From contig CAVNZM010000025.1 of the NCBI GenBank assembly GCA_963693365.1, positions 1 through 63,244 of the forward strand: a stretch of 63,244 nucleotides of DNA, written 5' to 3'. Position 1 is the first letter of the stretch. The number at the start of each line of letters is the position of its first letter. Below are positions 35,645-44,650 of the stretch, in pieces. Under the pieces are notes generated by a model. That model had not been told where the DNA came from. It saw nothing but the letters and a program-made list of their open reading frames with translations, and searched no databases. The stretch comes from Amoebidium appalachense (taxonomy: Eukaryota > Ichthyosporea). The position numbers and the translations under genes were made by a program.

Positions 35645-38600
35645 CTACTCGAAGCGCGGCCGCTTGGCGTCCTGTGCGGCCAATAGTGCACCCGCAAACC
35701 CCCGGGACTGGTCCCGTTTGATCCGGCCGATGTAGGCATGCACGGCTGGTCCGTCGCTGCGGAACTCGTTCGCCGTGATGGCGGCCACGGGCTTCGTCAC
35801 ATAAAGATATGCCAACACCTCCTTGAGCAGCTTGACCACCTCCGCCAACTGGCTGGGCACGGTCATCTTGTAGGCCTCGCGCAGGACCGCCACGTCGCGG
35901 CTGCTGACTGCAAAGGCTTCGACGTGCTCGCGGTAGCGCCTGCCCATGTCGTCCATCACCTTGCGCAGGTGCTCCTCGCGGGCCGCATCCGCGTTGGTCG
36001 CGGCGGTCGTGCGCGCCAACAGCGAGGCGTTGGTTTTGGCAAGTGTGTCCAGGGCATCGGCAAAGTTCTGGGCCAGGTACTGGAGCCGTTTGCGGTGGTC
36101 GGCGACCGTGCGCTCAAAGTGTGACCGCAGCGCGGCCTCGCGGCTGATCAAGGTGACGTTCAGCGTCGCCTGGTCGGACAGCGCGTTCGCTTTCTCCCGG
36201 TACGCTTTGAGCTGGACGGACTGTTCCGTATGGTCCGCGAGCAAGCCCTGCAGTGTTTTGACATTCTCTCGTAGGGGCGCCAGTTCCTGATCCCTGCTTT
36301 TCAACTCGACGTAGGCGTCTTTAAGGAGCTCCTCCTTTCTTTCGATTTCCGCCTCGCAGAGTTCCAACTTATTGCGCGTCTGCGCCATCGTCTTCGACGT
36401 CTGTCGGTTGACGGCCATTTCCTGTGCCAACTGGGCCTTCAGAACCGCTATGTCTCGGCCGGCTCTCCGCATCACGCCGGTCGGTGTGTCCAGGGGCTTT
36501 CCGGGTTTGTCGCCGTCGCCGCCCTCACCGAGAGCCGCGAACGCGGTTTGGTATTCCAATTCGGCGTCGATTATAGCACTCGCCTGTTCGATGGCCTTGA
36601 TCAAGGTCTTGGTTTTGGTCTCTGAAGGTGTGGTGACCAATTTGTTGACAAGGGGGAGGAACCAGTAGTGTATTAAAGAAAATAGGTCCTCGGTCGATTT
36701 TACACGATTCGCATCATCGCGTGCGTACGCTTGATCGATGTATCTGTTTAACTCTGATATGCGTCTCTCCATCTCTGCGTCATTTGCTTTCGCCGCTTGC
36801 ACTATTCTTTCAAGGGCTAAATTTTGCTTGAGAAGCTCCTTCTCCCCTTTTTTCACCTGCGATTCCGAGTCCGCGGCTCGGGCTTTGAGCTCGCGCATTT
36901 CCATGTCCCACTGGGCGCGCTGTTGTTGCTGTTCTTCCTGTAGCGATTCCAATTCGCTCTTCAGATTCTCCTGCTCCTGCAAGGTTCCTACTTTGACTGT
37001 GGTAAGTTCTTTGACTTGCCGCCGAAGGTCCTGGGCATCACGTTCCAACCGATCCCTCTCGGTGGTGCGTTCGTTTATCTGTTTGTCCTTCGCCACCAAC
37101 TGCCCCTGAAAATGCTGTAGCTTGGTTTCTGAGTGTTTTGACCATTTCTTCCCTTTCTTCCAGCTTTCTCTGAAGCCCGGCCCTTTCGTTTGCCAAATGC
37201 TGTAGCTCGGTGTCGAGTTTCTTGACCGATTCTTCCCTTTCTTCCAGCTTTCTCTGAAGCCCGGCCCTTTCGTTTGCCAAATGCTGTAGCTCGGTGTCGA
37301 GTTTCTTGACCGATTCATCCCTTTCTTCCAGCTTTCTCTGAAGCCCGGCCCTTTCGTTTGCCAAATGCTGTAGCTCGGTGTCGAGTTTCTTGACCGATTC
37401 TTCCCTTTCTTCCAGCTTTCTCTGTAGCCCGGAAATCTCCAATTTGCACGACGACAGCTCATCCGCGCGTTTTCTGTCTTCTTCGATAGACTTCTTCTGA
37501 TCTTCAAGCCTGTCTGCTTTGCACCCCCGCAGCTGCTCTTCCATTTCTTTCGTTTGTCGAAGCAGGCGTTCATTTTCGCCTTCTAACCGCTGTCTATCGG
37601 CCTTCTGCTTTTCTTCTAGTTCCCTCTCCATGGCCGCCAACCGCTTCTCCGCAGCCTTGGCTTCTTCGCGTTGCTGATCGCCGGCACCCCGCAGTTGCGC
37701 GAGGGTATCCAACCGCGCTTGGTGTTCAGCAATTTGCATCTTGTAATCCGCCAGCTTCGCCTGAGCAGCCGCCTGAGCGGCATCAAACCCACCAGAAGCA
37801 GCTTGCCATCCGTTTAACTGTGATGTGAGATCTGCGATCTGGGCGTCCTTTGTGTTAGATGCGGTTTGCCATCCAACCAACTGATGTTGGAGGGTTGCGA
37901 TCTGGGCGTCCTTGTCGTTAGATGCGTTTTGCCATCCAACCAACTGATGTTGGAGGGTTGCGATCTGGGCGTCCTTGTCGTTAGATGCGTTTTCCGCTAT
38001 AGTCAACTGCGATGTCAGATCTGCGATCCGGGCGTCCTTGTCGTTAGATGCGTTTTGCGCTATAGTCAACTGCGATGTCAGATCTGCGATCCGGGCGTCC
38101 TTGTCGTTGGATGCGTTTTGCGCTATAGTCAACTGCGATGTCAGATCTGCGATCCGGGCGTCCTTGTCGTTGGATGCGGTTTGCCATCCAACCAACTGAT
38201 GTTGGAGGGTTGCGATCTGGTGCTCCCCTTCACGTTCCTTCGAATTCGCGGTTCTTAGGTCAGCCTCCAAATCTCGTACCCTTGCCGCAAGCCTTCCTCC
38301 ATCGACCACCTGAGCCTTTAAGCGGTCTATTTCGCGGTCTTTGTCGTGTATCTGCTTTCTAAGTGTCCTTACCTCCGTGTTTAACATGGTCGTCACCATG
38401 CTCGTTTGGTTGATGACCGCCACTTCTCTATTTTCCGCCAGGTCCGGCGCACGGGGCATGGCCCGCCAGGGCGCGCCCCGCCCGACTCCGCGCACGGGCG
38501 GTCTGCGGGGACGGGGGTCTGCACGTGACCGGTCCAAGGGATCTGTGGAGGGGCCGTCTGTCAACGCGGGCGCGTCGGACCGTGTGGGCCCGTGCACCAA

Positions 38601-38954
38601 TCTTGCATCCCCAACGTCGCCACCGGTGCCTCTATGGGGATCTGTGGTGGCGCCGTCTGTCAACGCGAGCGCGTCGGACACGGTCTGTTCTTGGGAGGGG
38701 TCTCCGGTGGCGCCGTCTGTCAACGCGAGCGCGTCGGACACGGTCTGTTCTTGGGAGGGGTCTCCGGTGGCGCCGTCTCTGTCCAACAGTGCGAGCACAC
38801 CGGCGACGGAGTCAACCACAGTTACTTTATGAGCCGGGTTTTCGAGATCGCTTATTTGGGGGCGTTTCCGGATCGCAGCGGGACTGTTGGTCGCCTCTGT
38901 TTCGACCGCCGCGGTACCTTCGACAACACCGTGCGAGCCGCCTGTGCCCGACAT
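35645..38954 (-). CDS. Giant coiled-coil protein with in-frame repeats (about 1,100 aa, one frameshift)
   Basis: Start chosen at MSGTGGSHGVVEG (38954). The N-terminus has 20-residue Thr/Asp/Ala repeats (DGATGDPSQEQTVSDALALT). From about residue 190 nearly everything is heptad-like coiled coil, including 21-residue units (ASNDKDARIADLTSQLTIAQ-type) and 28-residue units (AGLQRKLEEREESVKKLDTE core), both whole numbers of heptads. The frame changes once near 37130; the C-terminal 480 residues are charged helix ending QDAKRPRFE. No motor or membrane motif is visible. Likely a fibrous scaffold or tegument-like protein; function unknown. Confidence 0.7.
37140..37435 (-). repeat. 84-bp tandem repeat inside the coiled-coil gene
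   Basis: CCCTTTCTTCCAGCTTTCTC recurs at 37151, 37235, 37319 and 37403, exactly 84 bp apart. Each unit encodes 28 residues, four heptads, so gain or loss of units keeps both frame and coiled-coil phase. Confidence 0.85.
37791..38225 (-). repeat. 63-bp tandem repeat inside the coiled-coil gene
   Basis: GTTAGATGCG or GTTGGATGCG recurs at 37854, 37917, 37980, 38043, 38106 and 38169, a 63-bp period encoding 21 residues (three heptads). Units come in two types, ending either in a GWQ/LQHQLV or an ADLTSQLTIA sequence, arranged so that the middle units share one type. Confidence 0.85.
38640..38790 (-). repeat. 60-bp tandem repeat inside the coiled-coil gene
   Basis: GGTGGCGCCGTCTGTCAACG-type units recur at about 38647, 38707 and (diverging) 38767. 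Each encodes 20 residues, not a heptad multiple, in the non-coiled N-terminal region. Confidence 0.75.
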
Positions 38955-38972
38955 TAATACTGGTCGCACACA

Positions 38973-39221
38973 TTATTGTCGTGCACTCGCCGCGACCATG
39001 GCCCCAATCTCCAGCATCGGTGGGGGTGGTACCTGTACGTCCGTGCACGCCTGGCCCACAGGTGCGCCGCCCACACATGGCATTATAACCGGAAGGGCGT
39101 ACTTGAGACCCCGAACGTTAACACCCTCGGGGATGGCCTGGGGCATGCGCGCCCGCCAGTCCAACAACTCGTCGCGGACGCGTGCAATGTCGGTGACTAG
39201 GTTGCGCTCACGGGGTTCCAT
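38973..39221 (-). CDS. Unknown small protein (82 aa)
   Basis: MEPRERNLVTDIARVRDELL, then a Pro/Val-rich middle (GLKYALPVIMPCVGG) and an Ala-rich tail. Met at 39221 is chosen because the upstream extension looks non-coding and a TTTTATTGC element lies near. It is 18 bp from the coiled-coil gene start on the same strand. No domain recognised. Confidence 0.5.
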   Translation of the reverse strand: MEPRERNLVTDIARVRDELLDWRARMPQAIPEGVNVRGLKYALPVIMPCVGGAPVGQACTDVQVPPPPMLEIGAMVAASARQ

Positions 39222-39257
39222 AGCCCCTCGGCACGATTTTATTGCATTCTCGTGTAC

Positions 39258-39503
39258 ATGTCGCTGGCAGAGGCGAAAGCACAAATGTACAGACGCTACA
39301 GCGAAGTCTACGAATCCGACCCCGCGCTCATCAAGAGGGTGGTGGATTCAAAGTTTGAGCTCATGAAAAAGAAGGCCAGGCTAAACGCCCGCAGGGCTAA
39401 CGGCAAGGCACTGAGCTACGATCCGGACACAAACACCTACTACTTTGGGGGCTCTTGCGAGCTGCTGTACGGCACACGCGATGAATGTCGCGGGTTCTAC
39501 TAA
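39258..39503 (+). CDS. Unknown small protein (81 aa)
   Basis: MSLAEAKAQMYRRYSEVYES followed by a basic helix (KFELMKKKARLNARRANGK) and a Tyr/Gly-rich end with two Cys. Preceded by ATTTTATTGCATTC, similar to the sequence before gene 20065. Divergent from the gene at 38973-39221. Function unknown. Confidence 0.55.
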   Translation: MSLAEAKAQMYRRYSEVYESDPALIKRVVDSKFELMKKKARLNARRANGKALSYDPDTNTYYFGGSCELLYGTRDECRGFY

Positions 39504-39585
39504 TACATCCAAACAACCCCTACACCGACAATTGTTCGTTGCTTCTTTATTTGACGACACCCGTTCTACCAGAGAAGGGCAACCG

Positions 39586-40680
39586 TCACCCGCTGGCCCG
39601 CACGCTCACGTACCACTCGTGCACCTCCTCCACCCCCTGCACAGTCCAGGGCACATACGCCACTGTCTTGCGCCGCCCGCCCTCCATGCAGTTCTCGTCC
39701 TCGCAGAGCAGCTTGGCCCCGTCCGCGCCCAGCATCACCGCCACCCGCCGCCAGCGGTGGTACCCGTCCTTGCGCGGACAGTACCGACACGAGGTCTGCA
39801 CCAACACCGCATCGCCCCCGAACACCTTGAAGCTCTCGCCCTCGAGGATGTCCTGGTCGGAAACCCCCAGCAGCCAGCCCAGCACGCTCAGGTCCGGGAG
39901 CACCCTGCCACCGACCTGCCGCCGCCCGCTGCGCACGTGCCGCTGGGGGTGTGGCGTGGGCGGGCGACTACCGTCGTCGACACGAACGAGGCACAGACGA
40001 ATGGCCTCCGCGCGGTCGGCCCGGAGCCGCGCCAGCGCCGTCGCGTCCATCATCGCCATGTCGCTCTCAACACGGTACACGGCCTCCAGCCCGTACTCGC
40101 GCCCGACGTGCCGGCCGTTCTGGGCCTTGCTGCAGTAGAGGATCCGCAGCGACCCCTCGAATGGCTTGGGGTCCAGGTATCGGGTCCACTCGGATCCCGT
40201 CATCGACGACAGGCTGTCCAGCACCCACCGCGCCATGGGCGCGTCCACGGCGAGGTCCGGCACGTGCACGTGGTACCCGCTCTTGCTCCCCTCGTGGCAT
40301 GCAGCAAACAGGATCAGTCCGTTTTCCGGAACGACCCCCAGCACCGCGAGCGACTGCGCCACGTCGTCAACCAACCGGGCCCGGTCCGCGGCCTCGGGCA
40401 GGTGGGGCAGGTCCAGGTCAATAAAGAACTTGAATCGGTGGGTCACCACCTCGCACAGATACTCGCTGTTGCCCTCCTCGAACTCCTCTGCCAGGTACCG
40501 CGGAAGCTTGGACGCGACGGGCTCCGGGAGCGTGTACCGTCCGCTGGCCATGCACACGTGCGTCGCCACCTCGTTGAAGCGGTACTTGGGCAGGATGCGC
40601 TGGTGCAATCGCGATGCGTAGTGGGCCTTGCACGCCTCCAGCGCAGCGTCCACTGGCGGCGCCATCAGCATAGCGGACAT
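39586..40680 (-). CDS. Archaeo-eukaryotic primase (AEP/PrimPol-type)
   Basis: A 364-residue protein with AEP catalytic landmarks: the metal-binding motif FFIDLDLP near residue 85, the nucleotide-binding KSGYHVHVP near 133, and a LDPKPF..SLRILYCSK segment like the third conserved block of NCLDV primases. The C-terminal part has CRYC and LCEDENC, a likely zinc site. It would synthesise primers for genome replication. In poxviruses and many NCLDVs this domain is fused to an SF3 helicase; here the helicase is a separate gene at 53079-55116. No break is visible. Length suits a stand-alone AEP with zinc domain. Confidence 0.82.
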   Translation of the reverse strand: MSAMLMAPPVDAALEACKAHYASRLHQRILPKYRFNEVATHVCMASGRYTLPEPVASKLPRYLAEEFEEGNSEYLCEVVTHRFKFFIDLDLPHLPEAADRARLVDDVAQSLAVLGVVPENGLILFAACHEGSKSGYHVHVPDLAVDAPMARWVLDSLSSMTGSEWTRYLDPKPFEGSLRILYCSKAQNGRHVGREYGLEAVYRVESDMAMMDATALARLRADRAEAIRLCLVRVDDGSRPPTPHPQRHVRSGRRQVGGRVLPDLSVLGWLLGVSDQDILEGESFKVFGGDAVLVQTSCRYCPRKDGYHRWRRVAVMLGADGAKLLCEDENCMEGGRRKTVAYVPWTVQGVEEVHEWYVSVRASG

Positions 40681-40774
40681 GGTAATCTAGTCGGCGAACT
40701 TTGTGTGGATTGGTCAGGCGTCCTATGACCGGAGGCGCATTTATAAGATGGCGTCATGGCGAGGCGGGATCCGG

Positions 40775-40801
40775 TGACGTCATGCGGATCCGGTGACGTC
40801 A
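40775..40801 (+). promoter_or_regulatory. Two CRE-like TGACGTCA palindromes
   Basis: GGATCCGGTGACGTCA occurs twice (TGACGTCA at 40775-40782 and 40794-40801), 19 bp apart, 39-65 nt upstream of ATG 40840. The octamer is the consensus site of ATF/CREB-type bZIP factors in eukaryotes; use by a host factor is inference. Another TGACGTCA in non-coding sequence is at 62143. Confidence 0.4.
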
Positions 40802-40839
40802 CGAGCAGACTGGCATGCGATATTAATGCGCGTAGGGAC

Positions 40840-41586
40840 ATGGAGCGCGGCGATCCCGGATTGCGTGCGCGCATGGGGGCATATGGCGTGGTCGCCGACC
40901 ACCTGCGGGCCGTCGGGTGTCGCGCGGTCCTTTTCGGGGCTTTCGTCCACCGCATGCTTGCAGGGGAGCCCGCGGACTGCGACGTCGAGATCTACGCACG
41001 ACCCTATCTACCCATGGACAGCATGGACGCTGTCTGTGCCGCACTGATGGTCCTGGGGTCGTGCACGGAATGGACCGTGCTCCGGCCGTCCCATGCACAC
41101 GAGATTGGAAAGAGGCGTCTCCGCATGCGCGTGGATGGGGTGGAACTGTCGCTGGACCTCCTGCCCGCCCCGCCGCCCGCATTGCAAACGCCCGTGTGCA
41201 CACTGCACTACGCCGACGACACCCGGTACCCCGCCCAGTTGCTCGAGCTCGTCTGGAACGTGTACACGCGCAGTGCCACGCACACCAGGATGGATTGCTC
41301 AAAGGGTGCTCGGTTCTGGTTGCGTTTATTGAGATGTCGCGCGAAGGCACTGCCCTCCCTGTGCAAGACGGCCGGCCGGGTGGACGTCGCTCCCATGCCG
41401 CCGGGCGCGCTCTGTCCAATCAGCTTGGAACGGTCACCGGCCGCCGTGACCCTAGTCTGTGGCCACTCATTCGACATGACCGCCCTGGTCACACTGCTCA
41501 CGAAGTCCCCGGCCGCTCGATGCCCAATGTGCAGGGGCACCATGCTGCTGCGGCGCGGTACACGGGACGCCCACGGCGCGGATTAA
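40840..41586 (+). CDS. Nucleotidyltransferase-fold and RING/U-box-like fusion protein
   Basis: A 248-residue protein. Residues 28-53 fit a nucleotidyltransferase core: AVLFGAFVHRMLAG then DCDVEIY, with acidic residues at 46, 48 and 50. The C-terminus (about 190-233) has CPISLE, CGHSFDMTAL and CPMCRG, a RING-like finger in which the second Cys of the first pair is Ser, so it may fold partly like a U-box. RING/U-box domains recruit E2 ubiquitin enzymes. The fusion is unusual; substrate unknown. ATG 40840 chosen over 40756 because the upstream stretch is the CRE-like promoter. Confidence 0.6.
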   Translation: MERGDPGLRARMGAYGVVADHLRAVGCRAVLFGAFVHRMLAGEPADCDVEIYARPYLPMDSMDAVCAALMVLGSCTEWTVLRPSHAHEIGKRRLRMRVDGVELSLDLLPAPPPALQTPVCTLHYADDTRYPAQLLELVWNVYTRSATHTRMDCSKGARFWLRLLRCRAKALPSLCKTAGRVDVAPMPPGALCPISLERSPAAVTLVCGHSFDMTALVTLLTKSPAARCPMCRGTMLLRRGTRDAHGAD

Positions 41587-41705
41587 CGCCGTCTGTGCCT
41601 GCGCCTGATGCCCTTGGACTTCCTGCCCTTTCTGCGCCGGCGGGCGCGGCGGGTCGCTATGGCGTCAACTACCTGCTGCGAGGCGGTATCAAACACTCGT
41701 GACAT
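41583..41705 (-). CDS. Arg-rich basic protein (40 aa)
   Basis: A complete short reverse-strand frame: MSRVFDTASQQVVDAIATRR followed by 20 residues dominated by Arg and Lys. About 17 of 40 residues are Arg or Lys. The N-terminal helix plus basic tail resembles protamine-like or small DNA-packaging peptides of other large DNA viruses. Its stop shares a TTAA with the stop of the convergent RING-like gene, and its start overlaps the 3' end of the F-box gene by 17 bp. Such fully packed placement supports a real gene. Confidence 0.55.
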   Translation of the reverse strand: MSRVFDTASQQVVDAIATRRARRRRKGRKSKGIRRRHRRR

Positions 41706-43077
41706 TTCCTTCTACCACAGAAAATCTAATGGTTCGGTCACCAAAAACCCCGATTACACTGTTTCCGCACGCGCGGACGTCCTGCGCTGTCCGCGCCAAC
41801 CGCGCCCTCAGCACATCCTCCCACATGCTGTCCGTGCGCGAACCGTGCTCGTACACGATGATGGTCCCGCCCGTCACAAACTCTATGGCGTCGGGTATGG
41901 CCCAGTCCTCCTCGGGCCCGTACGTGTTGATCCGGAACGTGTCCACTCTGACCCGCCGGATCCGCGAAAGGTCGTTGTCGTTGCACTCCAGGTATCCGAC
42001 CTGGCAGCCCCCGCCGTCCACCACCAGCCCCGTGAACCGGTCGGCGCTTCCGTCCACGTGCATCTTCCCGATCCTGGGTATCCTCAGCCGCACGCTGCCC
42101 ACGAACCCGTTGACGCGGAGCACCTCCAGCTGTGTGCCGTGCTCGAGGTCAAGGTCCATGTGGTACATGCTGTCGATCCTCAGCCGCCGCAGCGAACCCG
42201 GCAACCTGATGCGCGCCTCCACAGGCTGCGGCAGCCGCATGCACAATATCTCCACCCGGTCCGGTAGCGCCGTGGCCTGTGTCTCCGTCATCTGGCACGT
42301 CAGCTCCCGGACCACCAACGGCACGGTCTCGAAGTGGCCCCTGGGGTTGTACGCCACCCGCACGGTCGGCGGAAGCCATGCCACGATGTTCCAGCCACAC
42401 AGCCGTGCCGTATGGAGCCGCCGCATGCGTTCCAGGTGGATGTGGCGCGCCCCCATGCCGGCAAAGTCAATGGACAGTCGCTCGAGCTGCGACGTGTCGC
42501 CGCGGTACAGCTCCTGCAGTATTCTGTCGTCGTGGTCCAAGTTGTTTGTCTCCGTGTAGCTCGAATTGTATGTCGTAACGTGCAGCTCGCGCGCGCCCAG
42601 GTCCGCGGCCTGGGCCCACGAGGAATAAAACCAATTGGCCGCCGGCACCTTGTAGCACGCGAGCATGAATCCGCGCACGCCCCACGCGTGCGACTTGGCG
42701 ATGTGTCGGTAGTTATCCTTGGTCATCATCATCGTCTCGGGCCTTGCCGTGTGCGGCTTGCGGTGGGTGGCCACGTGGAGTGCCGCCGCGCGCCACACCC
42801 GGCACGTCCGCGACACTCGCGCAAGGTCGCCGGCGTCCAGGTGCACCAGGATCAGCTCGAGTAGGTCGCGGCTCTGCAGCACCCGTGCACACGCGCCCGC
42901 GCCGCCGTCGCCGTCACCCCCGTCGTCGTCGCTTGCCACCGCGGCCGGGCGCCTTCTTGTGGTGTGCTGCGCCGCGCCCTCGTCCGCGCTTTGCTTTCTT
43001 CTTGCCGCGCCTTGCCGGCGCCTCCGCCCGCCGCTTTCGCCTGCGCCGCTTGCCCTTCTCATCGTCGCTGTCCCCAC
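41689..43077 (-). CDS. F-box protein with repeat-like C-terminal region
   Basis: A 462-residue protein. The first 60 residues are Arg/Asp/Gly-rich. An F-box follows at about residues 66-105 (LQSRDLLELILVHLDAGDLA, then VSRTCRVWRAAA). The remaining 350 residues alternate beta-like and Leu/Arg-rich stretches (RVEILCMRLPQ, SLRRLRIDSMYHMD, QLEVLRVNGFVGSVRLRIPR), like irregular leucine-rich repeats. F-box proteins link substrates to SCF ubiquitin ligases, so a role in redirecting host protein turnover is inferred. The N-terminal 50 codons overlap the presumed tail of the next gene. Confidence 0.7.
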   Translation of the reverse strand: MGTATMRRASGAGESGGRRRRQGAARRKQSADEGAAQHTTRRRPAAVASDDDGGDGDGGAGACARVLQSRDLLELILVHLDAGDLARVSRTCRVWRAAALHVATHRKPHTARPETMMMTKDNYRHIAKSHAWGVRGFMLACYKVPAANWFYSSWAQAADLGARELHVTTYNSSYTETNNLDHDDRILQELYRGDTSQLERLSIDFAGMGARHIHLERMRRLHTARLCGWNIVAWLPPTVRVAYNPRGHFETVPLVVRELTCQMTETQATALPDRVEILCMRLPQPVEARIRLPGSLRRLRIDSMYHMDLDLEHGTQLEVLRVNGFVGSVRLRIPRIGKMHVDGSADRFTGLVVDGGGCQVGYLECNDNDLSRIRRVRVDTFRINTYGPEEDWAIPDAIEFVTGGTIIVYEHGSRTDSMWEDVLRARLARTAQDVRACGNSVIGVFGDRTIRFSVVEGNVTSV

Positions 43078-43535
43078 TGCCCTCGCTTTCGCCTGCGCCC
43101 TCGCTGTCGCTGCCGGTGTCGCTGCTGCCGTCGCTGCCGCTGTCCGACGCCGAGTCTGTCTCTCCCCCCGGAGGACAGCTCCTTATATACGTCGCGGCCC
43201 CTGGCCACGTAGCGCCGGCGAAGGATGGGGTTGATGTCGGTCGGGTGCATCACCACCATGCCGTCCAGCCCCAGGTTGTCGATGGCGTACTGCCGCGCCA
43301 TGATCTGGTCGATCGGGTCGCTGGGCGTGCCGGACAGCCGGCCGTTCACGCTGACGTACGTGTTGTTGTGCGGGTCGACCTGGACCCCCCGATCCCGGTC
43401 CCGGCCGCTGCCGAGCACGGCAGCCAGGTCGTCCTCCGAAACTTCAAAAACACCCTCCTTGGCACCTGTACCGTCATGGATGAAACCCTTCAGGCGGCGT
43501 CTTGCACCGGTCCCGCTCGTTGCACCCGTGCTCAT
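42914..43535 (-). CDS. Protein with acidic Ser/Asp and basic Lys/Arg tail (one frameshift)
   Basis: From ATG 43535 (MSTGATSGTGARRRLKGFIH) the frame gives a compact domain with VQVDPHNNTYVSVNGRLSGT and a DQIMARQYAIDNLGLDGMVV segment. At a C6 tract (43164-43169) the uninterrupted frame turns into Arg/Gln-rich nonsense ending at 43059. One base of shift instead gives a Ser/Asp/Gly-rich acidic tract followed by a long Lys/Arg tract and a stop at 42914, the composition of nuclear or chromatin-binding proteins. The second reading is favoured. If right, it overlaps the F-box gene by 164 bp on the same strand. Confidence 0.55.
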
Positions 43536-43545
43536 TGCAGGGGGC

Positions 43546-43854
43546 CTACATATTTGCCGGCACGCCCCCGCCCGCTGCCCCGACAACCTCGCTACCAGCA
43601 CCCCCGAGGTTCCGCCGCTGCCAGTACGCGAACGCGAGCACCACAAGCGCAATGCACAACGCAACACACGTGCCGAACGAGCAGCGCCTCCACCAACACG
43701 CGTCGCGCATGTATCGGCGGTGCTCTTCCGCGCGCTCACCGGTCAACACAAGCGCGGGCGTTTCCTCCATAATGGTCACGCGGTACTCCGTGCCGATGGG
43801 CTTCTCCACCAGCATGTCGCCGCGGATCACCAGGTCAAGTGGTTTGCGAGACAT
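43546..43854 (-). CDS. Single-pass membrane protein (102 aa)
   Basis: MSRKPLDLVIRGDMLVEKPI begins a 55-residue hydrophilic domain, then CSFGTCVALCIALVVLAFAYW forms a membrane helix, followed by a Gly/Ala-rich tail. It is 10 bp upstream of the preceding gene's start on the same strand. Probably a virion membrane protein. Confidence 0.6.
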   Translation of the reverse strand: MSRKPLDLVIRGDMLVEKPIGTEYRVTIMEETPALVLTGERAEEHRRYMRDACWWRRCSFGTCVALCIALVVLAFAYWQRRNLGGAGSEVVGAAGGGVPANM

Positions 43855-43894
43855 GTTAGGGGTTGAGCTTTATTATATTCGGGGCCTGCAGTCC

Positions 43895-44650
43895 TTAGGC
43901 GGATGGGCCGGTCTCCTTTACGGCCGTGCCGAGGGCCGAGATGTACACGTCAAACTTGTCGCGGTAGTTGTCCGTCTCCTTCTGGTTGTCCTTCAGCCCG
44001 ACCGTCTTGACCATCACCAGCACGCGTGTCGCGCTGTTCGCAGGCAGCGTGCCCAGGGTCGCGAACGTCCCGGGGGCGGTCTCGTACTTGAGGGGCACCG
44101 CGGCCGCGGCCGTGCTGAACACGACCACCTCGTGCATGGTCCCCGTCAGCCCGAGCAGCCCGATGCTGTTGCCCCTGCTGTCCGCCTTGCTCGTGAACTT
44201 GATGGTCGCGTCGCCAGACACCGTCACGGCGCCGTTGCGGATCCCGTCCACCGTGATGAGGTTGGTCTGTGTGTCGGTCTTGACCCCCGGCGCAGGCACG
44301 CGCCCGTTGTGCAGCAGCGGCGTCCCGATCGCGTCGACGCTGAACACCGTGCGCCCGTCGACCGTCTTGAGGTTGAGCAGGTTGTCGTCCGTGAACACCT
44401 CGTGCGACACGCCGCCGCTGCCCTCCGTGTCGCGGTTCAGCTTCACCGTCTTGTCCGACGTCACCTCCGTCACCGTGAACCGCTCGCCCCCCACCTGCAC
44501 GCCCTGCCCGACGCGCAGCTGGGCCGCGGAGCCGTTCGTCATGACGTTCTTGTCGATGGACCCCGTCGCCGGCAGCTTGATGCCGCCGGCCGCGTGCGTT
44601 TCGAAGACCGCGCTGCGCAGCGAGTCGATGTGCGAGGTCGTCATGGCCAT
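43895..44650 (-). CDS. Beta-rich structural-type protein (251 aa)
   Basis: MAMTTSHIDSLRSAVFETHA followed by a Thr/Val/Gly/Asp-rich sequence with many short strands (GGERFTVTEVTSDKTVKLNR, GAVTVSGDATIKFTS), resembling viral fibre or surface beta-sandwich proteins. No Cys, signal peptide or enzymatic motif is visible. The element TTTTGTCCGCC occurs upstream of this gene and of 6806-7615, next to the capsid gene, which fits late expression. Family not recognised. Confidence 0.65.
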   Translation of the reverse strand: MAMTTSHIDSLRSAVFETHAAGGIKLPATGSIDKNVMTNGSAAQLRVGQGVQVGGERFTVTEVTSDKTVKLNRDTEGSGGVSHEVFTDDNLLNLKTVDGRTVFSVDAIGTPLLHNGRVPAPGVKTDTQTNLITVDGIRNGAVTVSGDATIKFTSKADSRGNSIGLLGLTGTMHEVVVFSTAAAAVPLKYETAPGTFATLGTLPANSATRVLVMVKTVGLKDNQKETDNYRDKFDVYISALGTAVKETGPSA

